A stretch of 49,384 bases of DNA from an uncultured beta proteobacterium (GCA_903893565.1 CAITMU010000035.1:1-49384); one strand, 5' to 3'; positions 26,962 through 35,942 are shown, counted from the first letter of the stretch. Notes: generated by a model not told the origin, from the letters alone. Translations and numbers: made by a program.

Positions 26962-26999
26962 TCAAACGGGTTTATGTTTTTAAGCTGTCTTTTAACAAA

Positions 27000-27018
27000 G
27001 CTGAAATACTGATTCAGC
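27000..27018. repeat. Short inverted repeat before lplT
   Basis: GCTGAA and TTCAGC flank a 7-base centre in the 183-bp gap between btaA and lplT, about 40 bp before the lplT ATG. It could be an operator half-site pair. No T-run follows, so it is not a terminator. Function unknown. Confidence 0.3.
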
Positions 27019-27057
27019 AATATGTAACATTCATTTCTTTTAGCTCTTACCCTAATA

Positions 27058-28266
27058 ATGCCTCGAGCGCTTTATCCAATTCTTTTTATTCAATTTCTAT
27101 CTACATTTGTTGATAATGCTTTTTTATTAATGGTAATGGCCAGAGTGTTAGAACTAGACAGGGCTGCGTGGATTATTCCTCTGCTTAAATTAACCAGTAC
27201 TGTTTTTTATGTATTTTTAGCCCCCATCATCGGTGTTTTATCCGATGTGTATGCCAAGGGGGGAATCATCCTGGTCGCCAATATTTTACGATTGACGGGT
27301 GTTGTGGCCTTAATGACAGGGATGGAGCCTATATTGGCCATGGGGATTAACGCACTGGGATCTGCCCTTCATGCGCCGGCAAAATATGGTTTACTCACCG
27401 AATTAGCGGGTGAAAACCAATTAGTGAGAGTCAACGGTATTTTTGAGAGTGCCTCGGTATGTGCTGTTTTGTCTGGTACGGTTTTTGGCGGTTGGTTGAT
27501 CGGGACTTGGTTCAATAATTTTAATCTTACGTTTGGTCCGAGCATGAATCCGATGGGAAGTCCTTTGTTCTGGGGACTGCTACTTTTACTTTTGCTAAAT
27601 AGTATTGTCATCGTCTTATGTTTAGGTTTGAGTATGAAAAACTCTGCTCAGGTAATTAATATGCCTGAAGCTTCTCAGTGGATTAGTCAATTTATAAAGG
27701 AAAACAGGTTATTACTGAATGATAAATTAGGAGGCTTATCATTAATGGCGACCACCTTACTGTGGAGCGTTGGGGCTACGCTGCAACTGATTGTTTTGCG
27801 ATGGGGGACAGAGCAATTAGGGTTGTCTTTAGAATATTCTGCCTATTTGCAAGCCTCGATTGCAGTAGGCATAGTCTTTGGTGCCATCCTTGCGAGTCGA
27901 TATGTTCAGTTAGAAGTGGCCCACAAACTCATACCGCTAGGCGTTGTATTAGGTTTATTAGTGCCTCTACTCGTGTTTATCACGCAAATATTTTGGGCGG
28001 TAATTTTCCTGATATTTGTCGGTGCTTTATCAGGTTTTTTTATTGTTCCTATGAACGCTTTGCTTCAGCATCGGGGCGTTACTTTATTAAGTTCAGGCCG
28101 CTCAGTTGCTGTTCAGGGCTTTTTCGAAAATCTGGGTATGTTGATCATTTTGGCGCTGTATGCCTTTGCAACCGCTCAGAACCTACCTTTATTCATTCTA
28201 ATCTTCTGCTTTGGTTTTTTTGTGTGTATTTCCATGTTATTGATATTGATGAGAAAAAATAAGTAA
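27058..28266 (+). CDS. lplT: Lysophospholipid transporter LplT-like MFS protein
   Basis: The 402-residue major-facilitator protein has about 12 hydrophobic segments. The N-terminal FIQFLSTFVDNAFLLMVMARV motif, LAPIIGVLSDVYAKGGII, NALGSALHAPAKYGLLTEL and VRVNGIFESASVCAVLSG are characteristic of LplT. LplT flips lysophosphatidylethanolamine across the inner membrane for re-acylation. Usually it is next to the acyltransferase Aas, which is absent here. In this island it may recycle lysolipids during remodelling (inference). It is divergent from btaA. Confidence 0.87.
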   Translation: MPRALYPILFIQFLSTFVDNAFLLMVMARVLELDRAAWIIPLLKLTSTVFYVFLAPIIGVLSDVYAKGGIILVANILRLTGVVALMTGMEPILAMGINALGSALHAPAKYGLLTELAGENQLVRVNGIFESASVCAVLSGTVFGGWLIGTWFNNFNLTFGPSMNPMGSPLFWGLLLLLLLNSIVIVLCLGLSMKNSAQVINMPEASQWISQFIKENRLLLNDKLGGLSLMATTLLWSVGATLQLIVLRWGTEQLGLSLEYSAYLQASIAVGIVFGAILASRYVQLEVAHKLIPLGVVLGLLVPLLVFITQIFWAVIFLIFVGALSGFFIVPMNALLQHRGVTLLSSGRSVAVQGFFENLGMLIILALYAFATAQNLPLFILIFCFGFFVCISMLLILMRKNK

Positions 28267-28328
28267 TGGGTGTGATATTTCTATAATTTTTGGAGTTTTA
28301 CGACAAAATAACGCAATATTCAAAAAAA

Positions 28329-28361
28329 CATCACTAATTTGTCATGTAGGACATTTATTGT
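28329..28361 (+). promoter_or_regulatory. Candidate Pho-box promoter of the glycosyltransferase gene
   Basis: CATCAC (28329-28334) and TGTCAT (28340-28345) are 11 bp apart, and TATTGT (28356-28361) begins 10 bp after the second, repeating the pstS spacing. The predicted start of transcription is about 2 bases before ATG 28370, implying a nearly leaderless mRNA. No ribosome-binding site is visible, which agrees. Confidence 0.45.
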
Positions 28362-28369
28362 GTTTCCAC

Positions 28370-29695
28370 ATGAATAAAGTAGATGATCTGCTCGTAGAGT
28401 CTTTTTCCGCTAATCGAACAAGCTTGAGAATTTCGATTGTGACGGAGACATTTCCCCCAGAAGTCAATGGGGTGTCTATTACCCTTGGGCGTATTGTAGA
28501 AGGTTTGTTGCAGTTAGGTCACTCTGTACAGGTTGTCAGGCCTCGTCAATCCAGAGAACCGGAAAAATCAACTCGATCAGGACTAGATGAAGTGTTGTCT
28601 AGAGGTTTGCCATTGCCTCAATACTCTGATTTGCGATTCGGTTTGCCCTCGAAAAATCGGTTACTGAAAATGTGGGGGCAAAATAAGCCTGACGTAGTGC
28701 ATGTGGTGACCGAGGGTCCATTGGGCTGGTCAGCAGTCGCGGCGGCTCGGCAATTACAACTGCCCGTAACCAGTTCATTTCACACTAACTTTCAAACCTA
28801 TTCGAAACACTACGGAATCGGTTTGTTTAAAAAACCCATTGAGAGCTATTTACGAAAGTTACACAATCGTACGTTAGCGACTATGGTTCCAACTAAAATG
28901 ATGATGCAACAGTTACGGTCCCGCGGATATAAGAATTTGGCGCTGTTATCTCGAGGAGTGGCTACCGATCATTACCATCCTTCAAAGCGCTCGAATGCGT
29001 TGCGTGAAAGTTGGGGAGTTCAGGAAAATGACCTCATTATTTTGCTAGTAGGTAGGCTTGCCAAAGAGAAAAATGTTGGATTGGTAATCTCTGCCTATCT
29101 TGCGATCAAACCGCATGTAGGAAAAGTAAAATTAGTCTTTGTGGGAGATGGTCCTTTACTCTCATCTTTAAAAGCCATCTGTCCAGAGGCTATTTATGCC
29201 GGAGTAAAGCAGGGTGAGGAGTTAGCCCGTTATTACGCTTCGGCAGATATTTTTCTTTTTCCGAGCCTCACAGAAACCTTTGGTAATGTAGTCCCCGAAG
29301 CTCTTGCCAGCGGATTAGCCGTTGTTGCTTTTGATTGTGCTGCTGCACAAGAGCTAATCGTTTCCGGTTCGAATGGATATTTAGTTCCAATGGCAGATGA
29401 ATTCGAATTCATCCATGCTGCAGTGGAAGTCTCCACGAATCATGAAAAACGAAAACGTTATCAGCTAAACAGTCCTTCTAGCGTTTCTCACTTAAGCTGG
29501 GAGGCCATATTCAATGAATTTGTAAAAATACTCAATCAAGTCATTAAAAAACAGAATACACATTTTTCACAAACCATGTTGGATAATTTTGAGACGATTA
29601 TTCAGTCCAAACCAATAACGATTCCCCCATCTTTATCCGACTGCCATTCTGTAAACGTGAGTCGAGAGACCAGCCCGGAGGAGTCAGCAAAATGA
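28370..29695 (+). CDS. GT4-family glycosyltransferase, probable diacylglycerol glycosyltransferase
   Basis: ATG 28370 gives about 441 residues. The acceptor domain starts LRISIVTETFPPEVNGVSIT, with VVHVVTEGPLGWSA and VTSSFHTNFQTYSKHY. The donor domain has ILLVGRLAKEKNVGLVI, FVGDGPLL and the E-x7-E motif in PSLTETFGNVVPEALASG. This pattern is that of GT4 enzymes such as SqdX, MgtA-type and Agt-like lipid glycosyltransferases. Placed between PlcP/BtaAB and Ugd, it most likely adds glucose or glucuronic acid to diacylglycerol to make phosphate-free glycolipid. No UDP-sulfoquinovose synthase is present, so sulfolipid is less likely. Its 3' end overlaps psd by about 98 bp on the opposite strand. 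Confidence 0.75.
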   Translation: MNKVDDLLVESFSANRTSLRISIVTETFPPEVNGVSITLGRIVEGLLQLGHSVQVVRPRQSREPEKSTRSGLDEVLSRGLPLPQYSDLRFGLPSKNRLLKMWGQNKPDVVHVVTEGPLGWSAVAAARQLQLPVTSSFHTNFQTYSKHYGIGLFKKPIESYLRKLHNRTLATMVPTKMMMQQLRSRGYKNLALLSRGVATDHYHPSKRSNALRESWGVQENDLIILLVGRLAKEKNVGLVISAYLAIKPHVGKVKLVFVGDGPLLSSLKAICPEAIYAGVKQGEELARYYASADIFLFPSLTETFGNVVPEALASGLAVVAFDCAAAQELIVSGSNGYLVPMADEFEFIHAAVEVSTNHEKRKRYQLNSPSSVSHLSWEAIFNEFVKILNQVIKKQNTHFSQTMLDNFETIIQSKPITIPPSLSDCHSVNVSRETSPEESAK

Positions 29696-30479
29696 TGGTT
29701 GAGCCTTGTTCAAAGCGACCCATTTCTTGACCTTTTTCAAATCGGCTATCACACGTCATGTTGTTCGGGCCAGTATACTTTAGATGAAACATGACATTTA
29801 GAAAGTTAAAATGAATACTCGCTACCAGAATGGCTGCAACGGGGACCATAGCAATTTTTTGCGGAGGAAGGGGACTAGTGTCCTCCAGTTGATATTGAAT
29901 AAAAGCTCTCTCATTTTTGCAAAAAAGTTTTTCTACCCTTTTCAGTGCAATTGGATTGACATTCCAAGTATCTCCGGAAAAATAACGAATTTTTTCTACC
30001 TTACCATTATAGGGAGCATGGAAACGGTGATACATACTCGATGTCAGACGAAGCGTGACAAAGTAGCCCCCATGCCAATCTTTCAGATTTTCTTCAAGTC
30101 CCAAAAGATCCTCCAGCCGATAATTAAGCCCTTTGGCTTGGAACAATTGGTCCCCTTGAATCGTGCCAAATGCACCGACGATCGCATCCACGGGACTAGA
30201 CAATACCCGGTGAGAAGGATTAATGGGACGAAGGCCGGGCTTCAACTCCCTTGTAAAGCAGTCATGCATACTCGTGAAATTTTCTTTCTTAGCCTCGCTT
30301 AAGTCAAGATCAGAAAAAAACTTCCATATACCAATTGAAGCATCTTTGACCCAAGGTATTTCAATTTTACTAAAACGACCCATAAAGCGAGTTAACCAAA
30401 TTCTCGGTAGACGGTTAGTTAGCAAAAAATTCAAATCTTCTTGATTAAATAAGTGGTGAATTTTCTCTTTGAATCCCAA
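29598..30479 (-). CDS. psd: Phosphatidylserine decarboxylase
   Basis: The 293-residue protein starts at TTG 30479 after AAGGAA. Typical segments are MHDCFTRELKPGLRPI, the VLSSPVDAIVGAFGTI pocket, TLRLTSSMYHRFHAPYNG (with the catalytic histidines), NVNPIALKRVEKLFCKNERA and, at the self-cleavage site, EMGRFEQGSTIILLTP. The GST is retained, so the pyruvoyl group can form by cleavage before the serine. The enzyme makes phosphatidylethanolamine, a phospholipid, so its place among phosphate-free lipid genes is notable. Its last 98 bp overlap the end of the glycosyltransferase gene in antisense. Confidence 0.92.
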   Translation of the reverse strand: MGFKEKIHHLFNQEDLNFLLTNRLPRIWLTRFMGRFSKIEIPWVKDASIGIWKFFSDLDLSEAKKENFTSMHDCFTRELKPGLRPINPSHRVLSSPVDAIVGAFGTIQGDQLFQAKGLNYRLEDLLGLEENLKDWHGGYFVTLRLTSSMYHRFHAPYNGKVEKIRYFSGDTWNVNPIALKRVEKLFCKNERAFIQYQLEDTSPLPPQKIAMVPVAAILVASIHFNFLNVMFHLKYTGPNNMTCDSRFEKGQEMGRFEQGSTIILLTPPGWSLDSRLQNGSRIKMGESLLVWTE

Positions 30480-30524
30480 TTTTTCTATTCCTTTTTTTTA
30501 AATTCGATATAAAAGGCAAATGCT

Positions 30525-32192
30525 GTGATTAATCAAATAAATGAGTCAACTGCTTTATTTTATGCAGTAACATCTGCCGGTGCTATTGTGTTGCTAATTA
30601 AAATGAAAGCCCGTCTGGGTTTGTCCTTGGCAAAGCATCGTTCCTTAGCCGGTCATCCACGAATTGCAAAGACTATTTCGGCCTTTTTGCCCAACTACGT
30701 CTACGATGAAAAACAAGTTTTTCGCTTGGATAATGCCAGCAAAGAGATCGGCGCTATTCGTCAGAAATCCTTTGGAAAAATACTGGAGATTTTTCAATCG
30801 CGTTATCCAAAGACTTTGTCTGCTTCGTCCAATATTGCAGATAGTTTGTCGGATTTGCAGTTCGTTAGCGCCTATCGATTGCCTTTTCAATTTCGACCAT
30901 TGATTAAGCAAGGTCTTAAAATTGGTTCTTTTTACTCCTCTGCTGAAGGTGTGATGCTGACGGATTTGGACGGGAATCAATTTTATGATTTGACCGGCTC
31001 TTATGGCGTTAATGTTTTCGGTATTGATTTTTACAAGCAATGTATTGAAGAGGGAGGGCAGTTGGTGAATGCCTTGGGTCCTTTGTTGGGTGGATACCAT
31101 CCGGTGCTGATTGATAACGTAAACCGATTGAAGCAGATTTCCGGAATGGATGAAATTTCTTTTCACATGTCTGGAACGGAGGCAGTGATGCAAGCCGTTC
31201 GCTTGGCACGCTACCATACGAGAAAGAATAAGATTGTACGGTTTTGTGGTGCTTATCATGGGTGGTGGGGAGATGTACAGCCGGGGATTGGAAATCCTAT
31301 TGTGGCAAGAGACACACTGACGTTGACCGAAATGAGCCATCGAACTCTGAAAATCTTGGCTTCGCGAACTGATATTGCCTGCGTGTTGGTCAATCCCTTG
31401 CAGGCATTGCATCCGAATGTGGCTGCACCGAGTGATTCGTCTTTGCTCGATAGCTCCAGAAAAGCAGGATTTTCTCGGGCTGCCTATACGCTGTGGTTGA
31501 AACAAGTGAAGTCCATCTGTGAACAAAAAGGGATTGCCTTTATTTTGGACGAGGTATTTGTTGGATTTCGCTTGGGTTTGGGAGGGGCGCAAGAATATTT
31601 TGATATTAAAGCGGATATAGTCACTTATGGTAAAACCTTGGGTGGAGGCCTGCCTATTGGAGTGGTTTGTGGCAAAAAAACATGGATGAAACGTTTCGAT
31701 GAAAGTTCGCCTGCTGATATCTGTTTTGCCCGAGGAACCTTCAACTCTCATCCTTATGTTATGGGGGCTATGAATGTTTTTCTTAAGCGACTTCATACAG
31801 AGGATATTCAAACTATCTATGCCTCACTAGAAGAAACTTGGCAGAGCAGAGCGGACCAACTAAATCAGCAATTAGTTGCAACAAATATTCCAGTTCAAGT
31901 TAAGAATATGTCTTCAATTTGGACCGTGGTCTATACCCAACCCAGTAGCTATAATTGGTTATTTCAATACTATTTGAGATTGGAAGGATTGGCATTAAGT
32001 TGGGTAGGTTCAGGTCGTATTATATTTAGTTTGAACTACACAGACGCTGATTTTTCCCAAGTCTGTGAGCGTTTTATTCTTGCAGGAAAAAAAATGAAAG
32101 AAGATCAGTGGTGGCCCGAAAGCAATACCACCACTAATCAACAAATCAAGCGAAGAATATTAAAAGAGATGTTAAGAGCCAAGTTTAAATAA
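30525..32192 (+). CDS. Class III aminotransferase (GSA-aminotransferase-like) with N-terminal extension
   Basis: GTG 30525, with AAAAGG upstream, gives 555 residues. The core is a PLP fold-type I class III enzyme: GSYGVNVFGIDFY, EISFHMSGTEAVMQAVRLAR, CGAYHGWWGDVQPG, the aspartate in FILDEVFVGFR and the PLP lysine in VTYGKTLGGGLPIGV. About 130 residues precede the core, including a hydrophobic segment (TALFYAVTSAGAIVLLIKM) that may anchor it to the membrane. It is not a normal haem-synthesis HemL, which is about 430 residues and lacks this extension. The substrate is unknown. Its neighbours psd, Mpo1-like and ugd suggest amino-group chemistry on a lipid or sugar headgroup. Confidence 0.75.
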   Translation: MINQINESTALFYAVTSAGAIVLLIKMKARLGLSLAKHRSLAGHPRIAKTISAFLPNYVYDEKQVFRLDNASKEIGAIRQKSFGKILEIFQSRYPKTLSASSNIADSLSDLQFVSAYRLPFQFRPLIKQGLKIGSFYSSAEGVMLTDLDGNQFYDLTGSYGVNVFGIDFYKQCIEEGGQLVNALGPLLGGYHPVLIDNVNRLKQISGMDEISFHMSGTEAVMQAVRLARYHTRKNKIVRFCGAYHGWWGDVQPGIGNPIVARDTLTLTEMSHRTLKILASRTDIACVLVNPLQALHPNVAAPSDSSLLDSSRKAGFSRAAYTLWLKQVKSICEQKGIAFILDEVFVGFRLGLGGAQEYFDIKADIVTYGKTLGGGLPIGVVCGKKTWMKRFDESSPADICFARGTFNSHPYVMGAMNVFLKRLHTEDIQTIYASLEETWQSRADQLNQQLVATNIPVQVKNMSSIWTVVYTQPSSYNWLFQYYLRLEGLALSWVGSGRIIFSLNYTDADFSQVCERFILAGKKMKEDQWWPESNTTTNQQIKRRILKEMLRAKFK

Positions 32193-32213
32193 AAATTAAA
32201 ATGAGAATCTATT

Positions 32214-32828
32214 CTAATGATTGATGCCAGTAAAGTTTCTAACTTCTATCAATTCTCCGCGTAATAGAGCGATGGGGGACTTGTAGTAGAGTTTAATATC
32301 ATGGAAGGGATCGGTCATTATCTTAGTCATCCAAACAAGTCCTGATAAGACATCCTTAATGAAGAAGAGGTGGATCGTTCTAAATATCAATCCGCCGATG
32401 CCAATGTAAAGCCAGATTTGACCGGTGCGATGTATAAACTCTTGGGCATTGTTAAAGGCTTCACAAAGACCGAACAAGGTAGGATTGAAATATAGAAATA
32501 GGGGGGACAAAGCCCAAATCAAAATTAAAACGGCTTTCCTTTTCAAGTTGTATCCTACTTTTATTTCTTCTTTATATTCGTTACTAGCTTGGTTTGCTTC
32601 ATCGTAGCCCAGTGGTTCAAAAAAGAAATGCCCGCTTTGTCGGGTCGTCATTGAGACTAACCAGGCCAGTAATCCAGAATAAGCCGGATCTATAAATAAA
32701 AAAGCGTAGGCAAATAAAAAGCTAATAGCACTGATTAAGTGCAAGGACTGGTTGATGCGGCTATGATGATAATACCGATGATCGTCCCAGCGTTGTTTTG
32801 TGAGTTCTGTGAAAAATTGTTGAATCAT
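32214..32828 (-). CDS. Mpo1/DUF962-like membrane protein
   Basis: The 204-residue protein has an AAGGAG site 9 bases before its ATG. Its N-terminal HHSRINQSLHLISAISFLF and, after a helix pair, TTRQSGHFFFEPLGYDEAN resemble the histidine motifs (HxxxxNxxLH, GHxxFE) of the DUF962/Mpo1 family, membrane iron dioxygenases that shorten 2-hydroxy fatty acids. About four hydrophobic segments are visible. The histidine arrangement could also belong to another membrane oxygenase. It is convergent with the aminotransferase, 21 bp from its end. A fatty-acid or lipid-chain role would fit the island. Confidence 0.5.
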   Translation of the reverse strand: MIQQFFTELTKQRWDDHRYYHHSRINQSLHLISAISFLFAYAFLFIDPAYSGLLAWLVSMTTRQSGHFFFEPLGYDEANQASNEYKEEIKVGYNLKRKAVLILIWALSPLFLYFNPTLFGLCEAFNNAQEFIHRTGQIWLYIGIGGLIFRTIHLFFIKDVLSGLVWMTKIMTDPFHDIKLYYKSPIALLRGELIEVRNFTGINH

Positions 32829-33037
32829 AAAGCGAGCTCCTTTTAATTAACTTCAATGTAACGATAATTCTTTTCAAAATTATGAAAGCTTAAGTTATGT
32901 TTCTGTGAATATACTTGTCATTTTAAGCATAGCCTAACCTCATTCTTTTAATTATTTAGTAGAGCGAATTGCGTTTCTAGTCTGAATTGAGGATTTTATG
33001 TAAAAAAATGTTCTATTTTGCTTTAAGTCGAGTTTTT

Positions 33038-34360
33038 TTATCGACCAATCGCAACATATTCAATGTCTAGGGCTCTTACAAATTCAGGATCATATAAATT
33101 CCTACCGTCAAAAATGATGGGATTTTTTAATTTTTTCTTGATTTCGTCAAAATCCGGACTTCTAAATTCTTTCCATTCGGTAATGATCACCAATGCGTCT
33201 GCCTCTTCTAACGCTAGCATTTTAGATTCTGTAAAGTTAACCTCTGGGTGATCTTTAAAATGCGATTGGGCTGCTTGGCTTGCCATGGGGTCATAGGCGC
33301 TCACAGTGGCTCCAGCCATCACTAATTCTTTAATGAGCACAAGACTACTCGCTTCTCGGATGTCATCAGTGTTGGCCTTGAAGGCTAAACCCCAGATTGC
33401 GAAATGATATCCTTGGAGATTATCTCCAAAACGATGCTTTATTTTGTGAGCCAATACCTTTTTTTGAAAGTGGTTAGCTTTTTCAACAGCATGTAATACT
33501 TCTAGATCTAAACCGGCCATTTCTTTGGCTGTTTTAATCAACGCTTTCACATCTTTTGGAAAGCAAGCCCCGCCGTAGCCGGCCCCAGCATATAAAAAGT
33601 CGTATCCAATTCTGGGATCACTGCCGATGCCCTTTCGGACCCATTCAATATCGGCACCGACTTTTTCCGCCAAATTAGCTAATTCATTCATAAAGCTTAT
33701 TCTTGTTGCCAACATCGCATTGGCAGCATATTTGGTTAATTCAGCACTTCTAATATCCATCAAAATCAATCTTTCGTGGTGTCTTTGAAAAGGGGCATAA
33801 AGGGCTCGCATATTTAGTTCAGCTTGATGATCATCACAGCCTAATACGATTCTACCCGGACGCATAAAATCTTCTATTGCAGCCCCTTCTTTTAAAAATT
33901 CAGGATTAGAAACTACACTGTAGGGAATGTTGACACCCCGCGCGTTAAGTTGCTCTTGAATTTCCGCTTTGACTCTGTCAGCTGTACCGACTGGGACCGT
34001 GCTTTTATCAACAATCACCTTATAATCATTCATATAAAGACCGATATTCCGCGCAGCCTCTAATACATATCCCACATCGGCACCCCCATCTTCATCAGGT
34101 GGAGTGCCTACAGCAATAAACTGAATAGTACCAAAATGAGCTGCTTTTTTTAAATCATCAGTAAAATGTAATCTACCGCTATTGACGTTTCTTACAAGCA
34201 TCTCTTCTAAGCCTGGTTCATAGATAGGGATCTTGCCTTGATTTAATGCCGATATCTTTTGAGGATTAGTATCTAAACACATTACATCATTGCCCACTTC
34301 GGATAAACAAGTTCCGGTAACCAGACCCACATAACCTGAACCAATGACAGTAATTTTCAT
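33038..34360 (-). CDS. ugd: UDP-glucose 6-dehydrogenase
   Basis: The 440-residue protein is full length. The NAD-binding motif is [21 protein letters not shown], then [37 protein letters not shown], the catalytic cysteine in [14 protein letters not shown], and [19 protein letters not shown] in the C-terminal domain. It makes UDP-glucuronate. In this location the product may be the donor for glucuronosyl-diacylglycerol by the GT4 enzyme, as known for Agrobacterium Agt. Other fates such as exopolysaccharide are possible, but no such gene cluster is here. It is divergent from olsB. Confidence 0.95.
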   Translation of the reverse strand: MKITVIGSGYVGLVTGTCLSEVGNDVMCLDTNPQKISALNQGKIPIYEPGLEEMLVRNVNSGRLHFTDDLKKAAHFGTIQFIAVGTPPDEDGGADVGYVLEAARNIGLYMNDYKVIVDKSTVPVGTADRVKAEIQEQLNARGVNIPYSVVSNPEFLKEGAAIEDFMRPGRIVLGCDDHQAELNMRALYAPFQRHHERLILMDIRSAELTKYAANAMLATRISFMNELANLAEKVGADIEWVRKGIGSDPRIGYDFLYAGAGYGGACFPKDVKALIKTAKEMAGLDLEVLHAVEKANHFQKKVLAHKIKHRFGDNLQGYHFAIWGLAFKANTDDIREASSLVLIKELVMAGATVSAYDPMASQAAQSHFKDHPEVNFTESKMLALEEADALVIITEWKEFRSPDFDEIKKKLKNPIIFDGRNLYDPEFVRALDIEYVAIGR

Positions 34361-34522
34361 ATACTTTAGTTAATTTTTTAATTGATCAAGCACCTTTATA
34401 CTTTTTTTATAAGTCAATTTTATTATTGGAAAAAGAACTTTTTGTGAAAAAAAGTGGGGCTAGGATATAACTTTAAAAAAATTACTTTAGGAAATTTTTT
34501 AAAGACTACAAGTTAATATATC

Positions 34523-34566
34523 CGTCATTTAACTATCATTAATCTGCCATTAAATTTTTTTAAAAT
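34523..34566 (+). promoter_or_regulatory. PhoB box and -10 of olsB
   Basis: CGTCAT (34523), TATCAT (34534) and TGCCAT (34545) are three direct repeats exactly 11 bp apart, each 4-5 of 6 to TGTCAT. TAAAAT (34561-34566) begins 10 bp after the last repeat. This is the same geometry as before pstS and predicts phosphate-starvation induction of olsB. Confidence 0.75.
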
Positions 34567-34596
34567 GATAAGAATCAAAGATATGGAGATTGATCA

Positions 34597-35349
34597 ATGT
34601 TACAAGTCACTTCAGATTATGGTTTTTATTCACAATCTCATGGTTACACGGTCTCAATGGCTTGTAATCCTTACGAAGTGCAAGAAGCGCAACGTCTTCG
34701 CTACAAGGTATTTGCAGAGGAAATGGGTGCAAGACTGAATCCCTCTATTTTTGAGCTTGACCAAGATCGATTTGATCCCTGGTGTAAACATTTGATTGTC
34801 AGAGACAGAAAATTAGGTCGCGTTGTAGGTACCTATCGAATGTTATCTGGCTTTGATTCAAGAAAAATTAGTGGATTTTATTCTGATCAAGAGTTTGATC
34901 TGTCTCGTCTCGATTATTTAAGAGACCAAATAGTCGAGGTTGGCAGAGCCTGTGTTCATCAAGATTATAGAAATGGCGTTGTTATTTCCCTTTTATGGGG
35001 TGGGTTAATTCAATATGCCATTAGAAATCACTTTAATTACCTAATGGGCTGTGCTAGCATCAGCTTGGCTGATGGCGGTGCTGGAGCTGCAAATATCTAT
35101 GCATCTTTAGAAAAAAAGGCGATGTGTCCTATTGATTACCGGGTGTTTCCTCGAAGTCCATTGTCATTAGATGGTTTTCAATTGCAGGATAATTATCCGA
35201 TACCTGCTTTGATCAAAGGTTATGTTCGTTTAGGCTCCTATGTTTGTGGAGAGCCAACTTGGGATCCGGATTTTAATACAGCAGATATTTTAATGCTGTT
35301 AAGTTTGAATCAGTTGTCTCCTCGTTACGCAAAAAAACTTTTTCGTTAA
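34597..35349 (+). CDS. olsB: Ornithine N-alpha-acyltransferase OlsB-like (GNAT fold)
   Basis: ATG 34597 has GGAG 8 bases upstream; the product is 250 residues. The acyltransferase signature is EAQRLRYKVFAEEMGARL, followed by DPWCKHLIVRDRKLGRVVGTYR, FDLSRLDYLRDQIVEVGRACV and NGVVISLLWGGLIQYAIR. These match OlsB, which transfers a 3-hydroxyacyl chain from ACP to ornithine, giving lyso-ornithine lipid. A second acyltransferase (OlsA) is needed and is not in the window. A PEP-CTERM-associated N-acyl amino acid synthase is the main alternative, but no exosortase genes are here. It has a good Pho box. Confidence 0.85.
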   Translation: MLQVTSDYGFYSQSHGYTVSMACNPYEVQEAQRLRYKVFAEEMGARLNPSIFELDQDRFDPWCKHLIVRDRKLGRVVGTYRMLSGFDSRKISGFYSDQEFDLSRLDYLRDQIVEVGRACVHQDYRNGVVISLLWGGLIQYAIRNHFNYLMGCASISLADGGAGAANIYASLEKKAMCPIDYRVFPRSPLSLDGFQLQDNYPIPALIKGYVRLGSYVCGEPTWDPDFNTADILMLLSLNQLSPRYAKKLFR

Positions 35350-35367
35350 CATTTTCTATTATCGACT

Positions 35368-35679
35368 ATGCTAATTACCAATGCTATTTTAACGCTCAAA
35401 TCAGAAAATGAAGTCATCGATTTGCTAAAAGCTTATGCAGAGAGTGTTCATAGTTACGATTTCTCTGTTCAAGGTAGTTTCCCAGTTAATCTGCAGTCAT
35501 TAAAATGTGAAAAAGATATAGAAAATTGCTTGGTCGTTCTTTGTAAGTTAATTAAGCAATGGATTGATTCGGAAAATGGGAAATTGATTCCAATCATTAA
35601 AGAAAGCATTGAGGTGTTTTCTAATGGATTAGAAAAAATAAAATCTCTTCGTGGTCAACCGATTCCCTGTCTTAATTAA
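35368..35679 (+). CDS. Hypothetical protein downstream of olsB
   Basis: The 103-residue, mostly helical, soluble-looking protein starts 19 bp after olsB and probably shares its Pho-controlled transcript. It contains VIDLLKAYAESVHSYDFSVQG and IENCLVVLCKLIKQWIDSENG. No motif, signal peptide or membrane segment is seen. I do not recognise the family. Co-transcription with olsB suggests but does not show a lipid-related role. Confidence 0.55.
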   Translation: MLITNAILTLKSENEVIDLLKAYAESVHSYDFSVQGSFPVNLQSLKCEKDIENCLVVLCKLIKQWIDSENGKLIPIIKESIEVFSNGLEKIKSLRGQPIPCLN

Positions 35680-35942
35680 TTTTTAGCCGCATTTTTTGCA
35701 ATAGAGTAGCGCGTTATCCCTTTTTTTGAGGGGAGGGGGATGTCGCTTGTTGTGGATACCCACGAGATGACTTTAAAAGCAATTGAGCCTATTTAATGTT
35801 TATTTCTATATCAAAAAACTTATTTTGCATTAATCTATGGCAAATGGTAGTTAATTGTTGCGAAGATCAATTCCCCTTTTATTTCACTTCATAGTGGATG
35901 AATGTCTTTTTCAAAAGATAACTCTAACTGTAAATATAAAAT

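Noticed and set aside
29811..30302. A 163-codon plus-strand frame inside psd
   Set aside because: It is antisense to well-conserved psd sequence and shows no family features.
30645..31811. A 388-codon open frame on the minus strand opposite the aminotransferase gene
   Set aside because: It is fully antisense to a clear PLP enzyme, has no recognisable domain and no ribosome-binding site, and its composition is that of a reverse-strand shadow.
32915..32930. TGTCAT between the Mpo1-like and ugd genes
   Set aside because: It is on the plus strand, where no gene follows, and lacks a second repeat at 11 bp.
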